Below are positions 26,845 to 35,806 of a DNA stretch of 64,000 bases, one piece after another. The notes beneath the pieces are model-generated. The model made no database searches and was not told the origin of the DNA. It was given only the letters and a program-made list of their open reading frames with translations. Each line of letters starts with the position of its first letter. Position 1 is the stretch's first letter. A program made the position numbers and the translations under genes. This DNA is from Bifidobacterium callimiconis (lineage in GTDB: Bacteria > Actinomycetota > Actinomycetes > Actinomycetales > Bifidobacteriaceae), in the NCBI RefSeq assembly GCF_003952005.1, contig NZ_QXGJ01000003.1:243425-307424 (forward strand), written 5' to 3'.

Positions 26845-27032
26845 ACCTATCCTCCGATTTGGAGGCCCTTGCCCAAATAGCACCGCTCGCATAGCGAAAC
26901 AGTTCAGATAGCTTTCGCTGGAAAACTATCCCTAGGTAGCATCTCGGTAAGGCCTGCTACCGGAGGAAGGACCTCCAAATCGGAGGATAGATGGCTGCAC
27001 AACGCCGCAAGAACCTCCAAATCGCGAGATAG
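26845..27032. repeat. Composite palindromic element E5 (left outer core reduced)
   Basis: TATCCTCCGATTTGGAGG (26849-26866) is mirrored by CCTCCAAATCGGAGGATA (26972-26989). A further right-arm copy AACCTCCAAATCGCGAGATAG (27012-27032) follows linker ATGGCTGCACAACGCCGC. The outer left copy is not clear. The inner part shares the core GGAGG/CCTCC with E6. It lies between convergent genes. There is no gene in 26749-27086. Confidence 0.72.
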
Positions 27033-27086
27033 CCACCATAATGGCCGAAGAATCGCCCTTGTGCATACCACCGAGCCGTCAGCCGA

Positions 27087-27752
27087 CTACTTGCGGGCGT
27101 GCCGGCCGCGACGGGTGCGCAGTTTGCGGGCTACATACCAGACGACGAACACGACCGCGGCCACGATCACCACATATTCGAGACGGTCGAGGATCGTGAG
27201 GATGCCGCACCACTGGCCGCCAAGCAGATAGCCGGCCATCACCAGGAACGTGTTCCACACGGCCGAGCCGATCGCGGTCAGCAGCGTGAACCGCAGCGGA
27301 TTGGTCTTGACGATGCCCGCGGGGATGGAGATCAGACTGCGTACCACCGGAATCACACGACCGACAAGAATCGAGACGGATCCATAACGGGCGAACCATT
27401 CGTTCGCCTTGTCGATGTCGGAGGCGTCGGTCAGCGGCATGCGGTCGAACAGGCGGCGGATGCGCTCCGCACCCACCGCCCGAGCGATGCCATACAACGC
27501 AAGCGCGCCGGCGACCGAACCGCAGGTGGCGCCGATAATCGCCTCGGCCAGGCCCATATGACCTTGAGCCGCGGTGAGTCCGGCCAGCGGCAGGATCACC
27601 TCGCTGGGAATCGGAGGGAACAGGTTCTCAAGGAACACGGCGAATCCGGCGCCGAAGCCGCCCATCGTGCTCATCAGGCCGACCAGCCACTGGGAGATGG
27701 CGCCGATGAAACCGCCCGAATCGACCGGACATGAGGTAACAGGTAACGTCAT
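27087..27752 (-). CDS. DedA-family membrane protein
   Basis: A 221-residue integral membrane protein of the DedA/SNARE-associated family, implicated in lipid-carrier (undecaprenyl phosphate) or phospholipid flipping. Visible are the amphipathic segment VFLENLFPPIPSEVILPLAG, GSVAGALALYGIARAVG, the functional Arg stretch YGSVSILVGRVIPVVRSLISIPAG, and the C-terminal helix before a basic tail (RTRRGRHARK). Length and four to five hydrophobic segments fit the family. The ATG at 27752 is the only reasonable start. Single gene between the convergent MFS pair and the AAA ATPase gene. Confidence 0.93.
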   Translation of the reverse strand: MTLPVTSCPVDSGGFIGAISQWLVGLMSTMGGFGAGFAVFLENLFPPIPSEVILPLAGLTAAQGHMGLAEAIIGATCGSVAGALALYGIARAVGAERIRRLFDRMPLTDASDIDKANEWFARYGSVSILVGRVIPVVRSLISIPAGIVKTNPLRFTLLTAIGSAVWNTFLVMAGYLLGGQWCGILTILDRLEYVVIVAAVVFVVWYVARKLRTRRGRHARK

Positions 27753-27914
27753 CCCCTCACCATACGAAATACCCCCCGACCGGAAACGCGCGCGACCCCC
27801 TTTCCGGAAGTCTCCGATAAGACGGCCGAAGACAAAACAGCATGGGGCGGCGGCCCAGCTACTACGCGAATGCTGCCGGACATGTCACGTTCCGTCACGC
27901 CATCGCGGCAGGAT

Positions 27915-29132
27915 TCACGACCGCCCGTCATAGGACTGGACTTCCGCAGGCATGACACGACGAATGAACTCGTCCATACCCGGCACGGTGAATGCGATTC
28001 GGCCGCGTTCCGGCGAATACACCAATCCCAGTTCGATAAGCGCCAAGCGGATCGATGACAGATCGGAGACGCTGCGATTCATATGTTTGGCGACCTGCGA
28101 TGACGTACATGTCTCGCCGATCGCGGCCATTGCGGCAAGGTACTCTCGTCCCAAGGGAGTGGCCCGCTGCCAACGGGATACGTACAGCCCCTGATCCAGT
28201 TCGGCACGGGCAACCGGTTCGCCTCGTTTCACGGCGTCGACGGCAATCGGATTGGAGTCCGAGGCGTCCCATGTCGCCTTGCCGTATGCCTGAATGAAAT
28301 ACGGATATCCGTTTGACAATTCGACTAGACGAGACAATGCCTCATGATCGAACGCATAGCCGAGTTCATGTGCCGGCTTTTGGAAGCCATCGGCCACGGC
28401 CTCGGCATCCAGACGTCCGATCACACGATATTCGAACAGTCGCTCGGCATAGGAGCGGGTCTTGGTCAGCACGCCCGGCAGATTCGGCAGACCTGCCCCG
28501 ATCACATAGAACGGAAGATTGCGCTGCCCCGTTTTATGCTGCACGGTGATCAACGTCATCATCACGTCAGCGGACATGTCCTGGAACTCGTCCACGAACA
28601 GGAACAATCCCAGACCATTGTTCCCAAGCTCCGCGGCAAGGCCTTCGATCAGCAGTTCCAGCCGGTATGAGGAGGCTCGGACCGATCGTTCCGCCGCATC
28701 CGGACCACGCAATTCGACCTTTGCCGAACCGAGCACGAAATCCAACGATATCGACTCCACATGCGAGAACACATCCGCCAGCCGTTGCCTGATGTCGGGC
28801 TTTCTGATACGCATGATCGACAGCGACAGTTCGTGCATCAGTTCGTCGTATTCCGCTTCAGCATCGCCATTTGCTTCAATCTGCACCGTAACCATGCCCT
28901 GCTCGAAGGCCATGTCATTGAGTTTGAGCAACAGTACCGTCTTGCCCATACCCCGCAGTCCGCTGTAGATGATCCCTCGGTCCAGCAGACCGAGTCTGGT
29001 GCGGGCGATCATTCGATCCATAAGCTCAAGATCATGTGTGCGACCGACCAGTTCCGGAGGCTGCTTGCCGGCGCCGGGCATGAACGGATTCAACGCGTGC
29101 AATGGCAGTCCCTCGAGAAAATCAGTGTTCAT
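27915..29132 (-). CDS. Orphan AAA ATPase with C-terminal winged-helix region
   Basis: A 405-residue P-loop ATPase of the Orc1/Cdc6-like/archaeal-ATPase (STAND-related) type. Walker A is IIYSGLRGMGKTVLLLK (about 54-68) and Walker B is LGLFLFVDEFQDMS, followed by sensor-like YVIGAGLPNLPGVL. A helical domain follows, and the C-terminal ~100 residues (TSSQVAKHMNRSVSDLSSIRLALIELGLVYSPERGRIAFTVPG) read as a winged helix. Such proteins are common as single genes in bacterial genomes with no proven role; a regulatory, partner-toxin or defence function is speculative. It is preceded by an AT-rich stretch (29160-29220, ATATAGATC, TATATGACT) unlike the surroundings, a hint of acquisition. Confidence 0.82.
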   Translation of the reverse strand: MNTDFLEGLPLHALNPFMPGAGKQPPELVGRTHDLELMDRMIARTRLGLLDRGIIYSGLRGMGKTVLLLKLNDMAFEQGMVTVQIEANGDAEAEYDELMHELSLSIMRIRKPDIRQRLADVFSHVESISLDFVLGSAKVELRGPDAAERSVRASSYRLELLIEGLAAELGNNGLGLFLFVDEFQDMSADVMMTLITVQHKTGQRNLPFYVIGAGLPNLPGVLTKTRSYAERLFEYRVIGRLDAEAVADGFQKPAHELGYAFDHEALSRLVELSNGYPYFIQAYGKATWDASDSNPIAVDAVKRGEPVARAELDQGLYVSRWQRATPLGREYLAAMAAIGETCTSSQVAKHMNRSVSDLSSIRLALIELGLVYSPERGRIAFTVPGMDEFIRRVMPAEVQSYDGRS

Positions 29133-29267
29133 AGCGACCCCTCAGACACCTGACATCAATAGATCGATTACTCCCATCATATCGAAATTTATATGACTTT
29201 ATCTCTATATATAGATCCAAATGTCACCGTTTTGCCATGCATATGCCCGTATCCATTAGAGGGGTCC

Positions 29268-29300
29268 GGCGTATGCCACGACTTTGTCTCGGCATACGCC
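29268..29300. terminator. Hairpin in AAA/aldo-keto remnant gap
   Basis: GGCGTATGCC (29268-29277) is mirrored by GGCATACGCC (29291-29300) with a 13-base loop. It lies just downstream of the aldo/keto reductase remnant on the minus strand and could be its surviving terminator. No T run is seen. Confidence 0.5.
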
Positions 29301-29331
29301 TTGTGTACACAGGCGATACGCACCGCGGGAC

Positions 29332-29475
29332 TCAGTGGTTGATGGCCATGACGCCGACGAGGGCGAGGGCACGTACGGCTCCTCGAGGTAGGCGATCTCC
29401 TCGTCGGTGAGCTTGAGCTCCACGGTAGTCATGGAGGTGCCGCGACGCTCGGCGATCTCGGCCACGCGGTTGTGA
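29332..29475 (-). pseudogene. Aldo/keto reductase remnant
   Basis: The minus strand reads NRVAEIAERRGTSMT, then jumps directly to VELKLTDEEIAYLEEPYVP. After a frameshift near 29365-29375 comes ALVGVMAINH and a stop at 29332-29334. In intact aldo/keto reductases these are the helix after the catalytic barrel and the extreme C-terminus (LTDEE...LEEPY-P...G), separated by about 35 residues (ALAWLL...P-VGATK) missing here. So this is the degraded tail of a gene with one internal deletion and one frameshift. No N-terminal part remains between 29476 and 29590. Confidence 0.7.
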
Positions 29476-29590
29476 TCCCATTACCCACCGAACGGTATAC
29501 CGTCCAATGTCGGCCGGCCATGCCCGGACATTCATTCCGGGCATGGCGGCGACCGTGCCGCACAGCCGTATAGTCACAGGAGCAAATCGA

Positions 29591-32353
29591 TCACTCGGGG
29601 CTCTTGAGCGCGCCGACCATGTCGATGCGGTCGAGAGAGCGGTTGGTGGCACGGCTCACCAGCACGGTGAACAGGAACGCCAGCGCCGCGGCCGCCGCAT
29701 AGCAGAACCACTGCACGTTGGGCACGATGTTCATGCCCGGCAGGTCGAGCCTGCTCACCAGGAATCCGAGCAGCGCGCGCCCGCACGGCAGACCGATCAC
29801 GATGCCGATGGCGCTGAGCAGCATCATCTCCTTGTTCACGTAGCCGTGCACCTCGCGCCTGCGGAAGCCGAGCACCTTGATGGTGGCGAGTTCGCGCTCG
29901 CGTTCGGAGATGTTCGTGGAGGCGAGCGTGTAGAGCACCACCACCGCGAGGATGGCGGCCATGACCACGATGAATCCGATCATCACGAAGAAGATGGCGA
30001 AGCTCTTGGCAAAGTCGCGCTGCTGCTTGGCCGCGCTGACCACCGACAGGTACTGGTCCTGCCCGGCGAGGTCGTCGGCGAGCGCGATCTTCGCGTCGGC
30101 GTCGCCCTTGGCGCGGATCAGGTCGGCATTCACCGCGATGTCGGCGTCGAACGCCTTCTCGTACGCGGTCTGCGTCATGACCACGACGTTGCCGGTGTAG
30201 TACTGGGCCACGCCGGTCACCGTCATGTCGGCGGTGTTGGCCATGGCGTCGGTCAGGGCGATCCCGTCGCCGGACGATAGGCCGAATGTCTTGGCCGCGT
30301 TGGCGGTCACCGCCACGCCGGTCTTGTCCAGCGAGATCGGCGTGCCGTCGGCGGTGTGCAGGTCAAGGTAGTCGTCGATCGATTCGTCGTCCGGTATGAC
30401 CATGAGTTGTGCGGTCAGTTTGGAATCCGAACCGGACTGGGCGGAACCGGACTGCGACGAACCGGACTCGTCGCCATCCTGCGCTGCGGACAGCGTGACC
30501 GACCCCACCTGCAGCGGCAGCGTGGACGTCACATTGTCGTTGCCGTCGAGTGATTTCTGCGCGTCGTCATGGTCGGCCGGCTTGGTCACGGCCATGATGT
30601 CGTACGTGGAGATCTCGCCGTATTGGCGGGGCATCAGCGTGAGCGCGGAGTTGCCCATGCCGAATCCGGCGGTCATGAGCGCGGTGCATCCCACCACGCC
30701 GACGATCACCATGAGCGCACGGCTCTTGTAGCGGAACAGGTTGCGTGCGGTCACCTTGCCGAGGAACGACAGGTGGTTCCATACGAATCCGATGCGCTGC
30801 AGGAAGATCGTGCGGCCGGCCTTGGGCGCCTTGGGGCGCATGAGTTCGGCCGGGTCGAGCCGCAGCGAGCCGCCGCATGCGACCATGGCGCTGCCGGTGA
30901 TCACGATCACGAACAGCAGCACGCCATCCACGGCGAGCGCCCAGTTGACGAGCAGCGGGTATTCGGGCAGCACGTAGATGCGCGACAGCATGCGTCGGGT
31001 GAACACGAACGGCAGTCCGGCCAGGCCCAGCAGGTCGCCGATCACGCCGCCGGTCAGGCATGCGGCCATCGAGTAGACCAGGTATTTGAGCATGGTTTCG
31101 CCGCGCGTGTAGCCGAGCGCCTTGTAGGTGCCGATGAGCTGGCGGTCCTCCTCTACCATGCGCGTGATGGCGGTGAGGCTCACGAGCAGCGCGATGATGA
31201 GGAACAGGGCGGGGAACATCGTGCCAAGGCGGGTGATCATGGCGCTTTGGGTCTTGACGTCCTCGTAGCTGGTGATGGCGCTGCGGTCGCGCAGGATCCA
31301 TGCGGCATTCGGGATAGCGTCGCTGACCTTGCTGCGGATCTGCTGTTCGGCGTCGTCGAGCTTCTGTTCGGCGGCGGTCTTCATGGGATTGCCGTCGGGC
31401 ATGGCGGCGATGGTCTGCCGTTGATCGTCGAGCTGGGCGAGCGCGGCGTCGACGGCGGCGGCCTTCACCGTGTCGGTGCGATGACGCTCCTGAGTGGACT
31501 GGATGTGTTCGATGTTTTGCCGCACGTCATCGACCTTGGTCAGGTAATCGTCATCGTAGGTGTTAAGCGCGGCCGCGCCGGACACGGTGATGATGGCGGA
31601 CGTGTAGGGGTTGTCGGCGCCGGTTTCGCTGAGCGACGTGTCGTCGACGAACATCGGATACACGGTCTTCGCGCCGGAGACGAGGGCGAGCGGGCCGGAC
31701 GGGTTGACGATGTCGTTCGGGTCGATCACCACGCCGACGATCGTGTACTTGCCGTCGGCGAAGGTGCCGGAGTCGTTACCGTCGCCATTGTCGTCCGATG
31801 AGGCTGTGGCGGTCGCGACGCTACCGGTGCTGTCGGGACTAAACGTGAGCGTATCGCCGATCGATTTGCCGCTGTCGTCGAGATACTGGCGCGTGACGGC
31901 GATCTCGTGATCGGCATTGGGCAGTCGGCCTTCGGACAGGTACGGCTGGTCGAGCTTCTGGTCGTTGAGCGCGGTCACGGTGGCGGATGATTGCCTGCCG
32001 TCCACTTTGGTGGTCACGCTTTGGGAACGTACGCCGGCGGCCTTGTTCACGCCGTCCACGTTGCGCAACGCGGCGATGTCGTCATCGTCGAGGCCGAGCG
32101 TGGAGACGATGCTGATATCGTGCATGTGGGTGGCGTCGAAGAAGTCGTCGAGGCCGCCGCGGATGTCGCGGCCCACGGCGTTGAGGCCGCAGAGCATCAT
32201 CACGCCGACGGCGCAGATCACCACGATGGCGGCGAATCGTTTGCCGTTGACGGCGATGGCCCGCCAGGCGTCCTTCCATAGGGCGGTGCGGTGTTGCGCG
32301 GTGCGATGGGAACGCCGCTTCGACGATGCTGGGGCGGTTGCTGTCGTTGTCAT
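29591..32353 (-). CDS. ABC transporter permease, FtsX-like (MacB/LolC-type exporter)
   Basis: A 920-residue permease with two FtsX domains. A first membrane helix (FAAIVVICAVGVMMLCGL) precedes a large extracytoplasmic domain with Asp/Ser-rich insertions. Then come three helices with LVSLTAITRMVEEDRQLIGTYKALGYTRGE, a hydrophobic linker, a fourth block (ALMVIVGVVGCTALMTAGFGM), a second extracytoplasmic domain, and three final helices with NISERERELATIKVLGFRRREV. The EDRQLIGTYKALG and ERELATIKVLG boxes are the conserved coupling segments. It follows its ATPase by 13 bases. It is likely a peptide, drug or lipoprotein-type exporter; the substrate is not known. Confidence 0.92.
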   Translation of the reverse strand: MTTTATAPASSKRRSHRTAQHRTALWKDAWRAIAVNGKRFAAIVVICAVGVMMLCGLNAVGRDIRGGLDDFFDATHMHDISIVSTLGLDDDDIAALRNVDGVNKAAGVRSQSVTTKVDGRQSSATVTALNDQKLDQPYLSEGRLPNADHEIAVTRQYLDDSGKSIGDTLTFSPDSTGSVATATASSDDNGDGNDSGTFADGKYTIVGVVIDPNDIVNPSGPLALVSGAKTVYPMFVDDTSLSETGADNPYTSAIITVSGAAALNTYDDDYLTKVDDVRQNIEHIQSTQERHRTDTVKAAAVDAALAQLDDQRQTIAAMPDGNPMKTAAEQKLDDAEQQIRSKVSDAIPNAAWILRDRSAITSYEDVKTQSAMITRLGTMFPALFLIIALLVSLTAITRMVEEDRQLIGTYKALGYTRGETMLKYLVYSMAACLTGGVIGDLLGLAGLPFVFTRRMLSRIYVLPEYPLLVNWALAVDGVLLFVIVITGSAMVACGGSLRLDPAELMRPKAPKAGRTIFLQRIGFVWNHLSFLGKVTARNLFRYKSRALMVIVGVVGCTALMTAGFGMGNSALTLMPRQYGEISTYDIMAVTKPADHDDAQKSLDGNDNVTSTLPLQVGSVTLSAAQDGDESGSSQSGSAQSGSDSKLTAQLMVIPDDESIDDYLDLHTADGTPISLDKTGVAVTANAAKTFGLSSGDGIALTDAMANTADMTVTGVAQYYTGNVVVMTQTAYEKAFDADIAVNADLIRAKGDADAKIALADDLAGQDQYLSVVSAAKQQRDFAKSFAIFFVMIGFIVVMAAILAVVVLYTLASTNISERERELATIKVLGFRRREVHGYVNKEMMLLSAIGIVIGLPCGRALLGFLVSRLDLPGMNIVPNVQWFCYAAAAALAFLFTVLVSRATNRSLDRIDMVGALKSPE

Positions 32354-32366
32354 GATTGGCTCTCCC

Positions 32367-33068
32367 CTACCATTCGATGTCGGCGATGGGCGTGGGGTTC
32401 GGGTTCGCGGTGATCTCGGTGACCTTGCCGGAGCGGAAGCGGATCAGACGGTCGCCCATGGGCGCGAGCGCGGAGTTGTGGGTGACGAGCGCCACGGTGA
32501 TGCCGCGCTGGCGGCAGGAGTCCTGCAGGAGCTGGAGCACCTCCTTGCCGGTGTTGTAGTCGAGCGCGCCGGTCGGCTCGTCGCACAGCAGGAGCTTGGG
32601 GTTTTTGGCGAGCGCGCGGGCGATGGACACGCGCTGCTGCTCGCCGCCGGACAATTGCGCGGGGAAGTTGGCGAGGCGTTCGCCCAGTCCCACCTTGTTG
32701 AGGGTTTCGCGGGCGTCGAGCGCGTTGGGGCAGATCTGGGAGGCGAGTTCCACGTTTTCGAGGGCGGTGAGGTTGGGGACCAGGTTGTAGAACTGGAACA
32801 CGAAGCCCACGTCGAAGCGCCGGTAGTCGGTGAGCTGCGCCTCGGACGCCTTGGTTATGTCCACGCCGTCGAGGATCACGCTGCCGGAGGTGGCGCGGTC
32901 CATGCCGCCGAGGATGTTGAGCGCCGTGGATTTGCCGGCGCCGGAGGCTCCGAGGATGATGGCGAGTTCGCCCTGTTCGATGTCGAATGTCGCGTGGTCG
33001 AGGGCCTTGACGGCGGATTCGCCGCTGCCGTACTGCCGTACCACGTCGTGGAATTGCAGGAATGCCAT
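32367..33068 (-). CDS. ABC transporter ATP-binding protein (LolD/MacB type)
   Basis: 233 residues, the motor of the adjacent FtsX-like permease. Walker [11 protein letters not shown]-loop [13 protein letters not shown], signature [15 protein letters not shown], Walker [13 protein letters not shown] and the H-loop VTHNSAL are all intact. The start ATG at 33068 follows GAAGGGAATT; a longer frame reaches 33146 but is Arg/His-rich. The upstream region carries an operator-like palindrome nearly identical to those beside the tetR gene at 35084, suggesting control by that TetR. Confidence 0.95.
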   Translation of the reverse strand: MAFLQFHDVVRQYGSGESAVKALDHATFDIEQGELAIILGASGAGKSTALNILGGMDRATSGSVILDGVDITKASEAQLTDYRRFDVGFVFQFYNLVPNLTALENVELASQICPNALDARETLNKVGLGERLANFPAQLSGGEQQRVSIARALAKNPKLLLCDEPTGALDYNTGKEVLQLLQDSCRQRGITVALVTHNSALAPMGDRLIRFRSGKVTEITANPNPTPIADIEW

Positions 33069-33177
33069 GATGAATTCCCTTCGTCGGTGTTGCGGGTCGC
33101 ATGCGCGCCCGTTGTGTCTGTTCTTGCCTGCCATTCTGCGCGTCATGCGCCGGCTCGTTCGGTACCGACAGTCATCT

Positions 33178-33199
33178 TATTCAACACAGTGTGGAATTA
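33178..33199. promoter_or_regulatory. TetR-type operator upstream of the ABC exporter
   Basis: The palindrome TTCAACACAGTGTGGAA sits inside TATTC...GAATTA, 110 bp upstream of the ATPase start. It matches 18 of 22 positions with the site at 34992 next to tetR. A shared regulator is the simplest reading. Confidence 0.6.
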
Positions 33200-33278
33200 A
33201 ATCTACAATATGGCCGAACCTGTGGAGTTTTCCGAACCGAAAACCCACTTGCCGGCCGACCGCCGTCTCCAGGCGGAG

Positions 33279-33508
33279 CTACCTGCCGAAATGGAGGTCC
33301 TTTCGCCCCCTCGCACAGACCTAACCCCCGAAAAGGAGGTCTTCCCAAAAGTAGACCCACAGACAACGCAAGCAATAACAGGCATGTTTTCCAATAAAAC
33401 TATCCGCCGTCAACCTCATATTGCAGCGTTCTTCAAATCGAAGGACCTCCATATCGCCGGTTAGGTATCCGCAAACCCCTGCCAAGAACCTCCATTCCGG
33501 CAGATAGC
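33279..33508. repeat. Composite palindromic element E6
   Basis: Left cores are GAAATGGAGGTCCTTT (about 33288) and GAAAAGGAGGTCTTCC (about 33330). Right cores are GAAGGACCTCCATATCG (33440) and AAGAACCTCCATTCCGGC (33484). The left linker CGCACAGACCTAACC is complementary in part to the right linker GGTTAGGTATCCGC. It lies between the YhgE-like gene and the ABC operon. Besides this and the TetR-type site, 33069-33601 contains no gene. Confidence 0.8.
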
Positions 33509-33601
33509 CCGCGATTCGCACAAAGGGCCATTCCGAAAAGCTCGGAATGGCCCAATTGAACAAGAATGCGCTCGGACTCTTATCCCGTCCGAATCAAGTC
33601 A

Positions 33602-34909
33602 TCATTTGTCAGAGACCTCAGACGCCCTGTGACGTCCAAGCGGCAGCAGGCCAGCGCACACGAAGATCACCAGACCAACGCACAGGATAATCAGCAACGG
33701 CCCGGACCCAACGTTCCACCAGCCGCCACCACGGTAGAGGACGGCACGCACACCATCGCCGATGAAATGCTGCGGTACCCAGCCGTACACCCAGTTCTGC
33801 CAGAACTCGGGCAGCAGTTCGTACGGCAGCAGGCCACTGGTCATACCCAGCCCCAAGCCAAGTAAGCCGCATCCGAGTCCAAGGAACTTGTTGACGTTCA
33901 TCAGACCAAGGAACAGGGTCATCAGCGCGAAGCTTGCGAACCACAGGAATCCAAGCATGCTACCAGGCAACCACCCGGATCCAAGCATGGCGAAGATGCA
34001 ATCAGCACCGAGCGCCACGCAGAACGCCCAGACGGCTGCCGCCGCAAGCTGCCCACCGAACGTCGCCCAACGCTGAGTTCGATCGTCGTAGTTCTTGCGC
34101 GCGAATGCACCTACAACCAGGAACGACACGAGCATCGACATCATGTAGACAGGCATGATGAGCACGTTCTGACCCATCATCGCCGCAGTGGGCAGACTGC
34201 TGTTCGTCGTCACGTCACCTTCATTGAGCACCGTAACCTTCACCGCGGCGCCGGTCCTTTCGAGCATGGCGGGCACGCTCTGCTTAAGCAGATTGGCGAT
34301 CAGCGGGCTCTTGGCGTTGTCGATGACGAGCTTCACATTCGCGCCGGTCTCGGCTGCGGCGGACGACGACGCTTCCGAAGCGCCTGCGGACTGGGCCTGC
34401 TCCGCCGCGGCCTTCTGCAGGGAGGCCTGAACGAACTGCTGCGCAGCCTCACCGGTCAGCCCTTGCTGCGCGGCCTGGGTCTGCGCCTGCGTCATGACCT
34501 GCGCCAGCGCAGTGGCCGATTCGACGTTTTGCTTGACCGCGGCCTGCTTGGCCGCCATCTGCTTGGCCGTGAAGTCCTTCGGCACCACGATGGCCGCATA
34601 GTAGTCACGGTTATCGAATCCCTCGCCAAGCTCCTTCTGCGTGGAGACCTTAGTCCACTTGATCGCCGCCTGCCCGTCGGAGTCGGACGATTTCGCGGAT
34701 TCGGTGAGCTTATCGACCATCACGTCGCCGACGTTCATATCACCCTGCGCGGTTTTGGCTCCTTCGTCCAAGGACAAAATGGCCACCGGCAGTTCTTTCA
34801 TATTGGCGTTCATCATCGGATAGAACATCAATGTCATAAGGCATGACACAAGGACGATGACCGCCAGCGGAGTGACGTATTTCGCATATCGCTGCATGTG
34901 CGTACGCAT
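33602..34909 (-). CDS. YhgE/Pip-like membrane protein (ABC-2-type permease family)
   Basis: 435 residues. An N-terminal helix (YVTPLAVIVLVSCLMTLMFYPMM) is followed by a large extracytoplasmic domain with VAILSLDEGAKTAQGD...YYAAIVVPKDFTAKQMA. This domain includes a Gln/Ala-rich stretch likely to form a coiled coil. Then come five to six helices (VYMMSMLVSFLVVGAF; AVWAFCVALGADCIFAM; SFALMTLFLGLMNV; LGCGLLGLGLGMTSGLLP; LLIILCVGLVIFVCAGLLPLG). This layout matches the YhgE/Pip (SNG1-like) group, which relates to ABC-2 permeases. AGAGGAAA precedes the ATG at 34909. It is divergent from tetR with operator sites between, so it is probably repressed by that TetR; a role in export of a toxic compound is inferred. 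Confidence 0.85.
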   Translation of the reverse strand: MRTHMQRYAKYVTPLAVIVLVSCLMTLMFYPMMNANMKELPVAILSLDEGAKTAQGDMNVGDVMVDKLTESAKSSDSDGQAAIKWTKVSTQKELGEGFDNRDYYAAIVVPKDFTAKQMAAKQAAVKQNVESATALAQVMTQAQTQAAQQGLTGEAAQQFVQASLQKAAAEQAQSAGASEASSSAAAETGANVKLVIDNAKSPLIANLLKQSVPAMLERTGAAVKVTVLNEGDVTTNSSLPTAAMMGQNVLIMPVYMMSMLVSFLVVGAFARKNYDDRTQRWATFGGQLAAAAVWAFCVALGADCIFAMLGSGWLPGSMLGFLWFASFALMTLFLGLMNVNKFLGLGCGLLGLGLGMTSGLLPYELLPEFWQNWVYGWVPQHFIGDGVRAVLYRGGGWWNVGSGPLLIILCVGLVIFVCAGLLPLGRHRASEVSDK

Positions 34910-34990
34910 GGTTTCCTCTTTTCCTGCACCTGTTGTGAAGCGTGTCGCGATCCACGTACCGTACGGATCCGGCCTATGCGTACAATGAGT

Positions 34991-35040
34991 TTATTCATCA
35001 AAGTGTCGAATAAAAATCCCCAACATTTGACACGCTGTCG
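34991..35040. promoter_or_regulatory. Two TetR-type operators between the yhgE-like gene and tetR
   Basis: Site 1 (34991-35013) contains TTCATCAAAGTGTCGAA within TTATTC...GAATAA. Site 2 (about 35024-35041) contains TTTGACACGCTGTCGAG. Both resemble the site at 33178 (TTCAACACAGTGTGGAA). They lie 40-95 bp upstream of the tetR start and can cover both divergent promoters. Confidence 0.62.
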
Positions 35041-35083
35041 AGTTTTCAACAAGGCCAAGCACACGGCCAGAAGGAGACGAATC

Positions 35084-35755
35084 ATGGCACGACCGAAAGC
35101 TGCCGAACAGCCGGCGACCGTGAAGATGCAGAACGCGTTCTGGAAGCTGCTGGAGGAAAAACCATACGACAGAATCACCGTCAGCGACGTCACCCGAACC
35201 AGCGGACTCAACCGCACGGCGTTCTACTACCACTACACGAACATCGCCGAACTGGCCGACGACGCTATCGCTTCGATCTATCAGGATGCGGGACTGATCG
35301 CATTCATCACCCGGCTGATCCGCAAACCGGACGACATCGACCTGCATCACGAATACAGCCACTTCATCAACGTTCCGCAATACCAGCGCAGCGTACACAA
35401 GGTCTCGCTCATCACCGGACCGCACGGCTCGACCGGGCTGACCAAGCAGCTGCAGAACTTCATCGTCGACATCTGGATGGACCTGATCGGGCTGGATAGC
35501 CAACTGCTCAACCCGGGCCAACAGCTCATCGTCGACTTCGCATCCAACGGCATTCTCGGCGTGCTGTCCAACGCCAACGCATTATTCAACACCGAAGGCG
35601 CCCAATGGATCGCCCGCACCCGTCTGCCGGAAACGGTCTCGCACCTCATCAACTCTCTGCCCGACATCACCGACGATCAGCCGGAACCGAATGCAGCACG
35701 GACCGGAGTCTCGAATCGATCGGGGCATCTGGAAGAATCGGAGCCAGCGGAGTAG
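35084..35755 (+). CDS. TetR-family transcriptional regulator
   Basis: 223 residues. The N-terminal helix-turn-helix is clear (MQNAFWKLLEEKPYDRITVSDVTRTSGLNRTAFYYHYTNIAELADDAI). The ligand domain resembles the TetR group with a C-terminal DUF1956/TetR_C-like region; the effector is unknown. The ATG at 35084 follows AAGGAG by 7 bases; the longer frame reaches back over the operators. It is divergent from the YhgE-like gene. Repeated palindromes here and before the ABC exporter suggest it controls itself, the YhgE-like protein and the exporter. The last ~30 residues are polar and probably disordered. Confidence 0.9.
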   Translation: MARPKAAEQPATVKMQNAFWKLLEEKPYDRITVSDVTRTSGLNRTAFYYHYTNIAELADDAIASIYQDAGLIAFITRLIRKPDDIDLHHEYSHFINVPQYQRSVHKVSLITGPHGSTGLTKQLQNFIVDIWMDLIGLDSQLLNPGQQLIVDFASNGILGVLSNANALFNTEGAQWIARTRLPETVSHLINSLPDITDDQPEPNAARTGVSNRSGHLEESEPAE

Positions 35756-35806
35756 ATTTAGCCCATATACCGCAACATTCACACGAACGAAGGCAACGGA
35801 ACCGCA

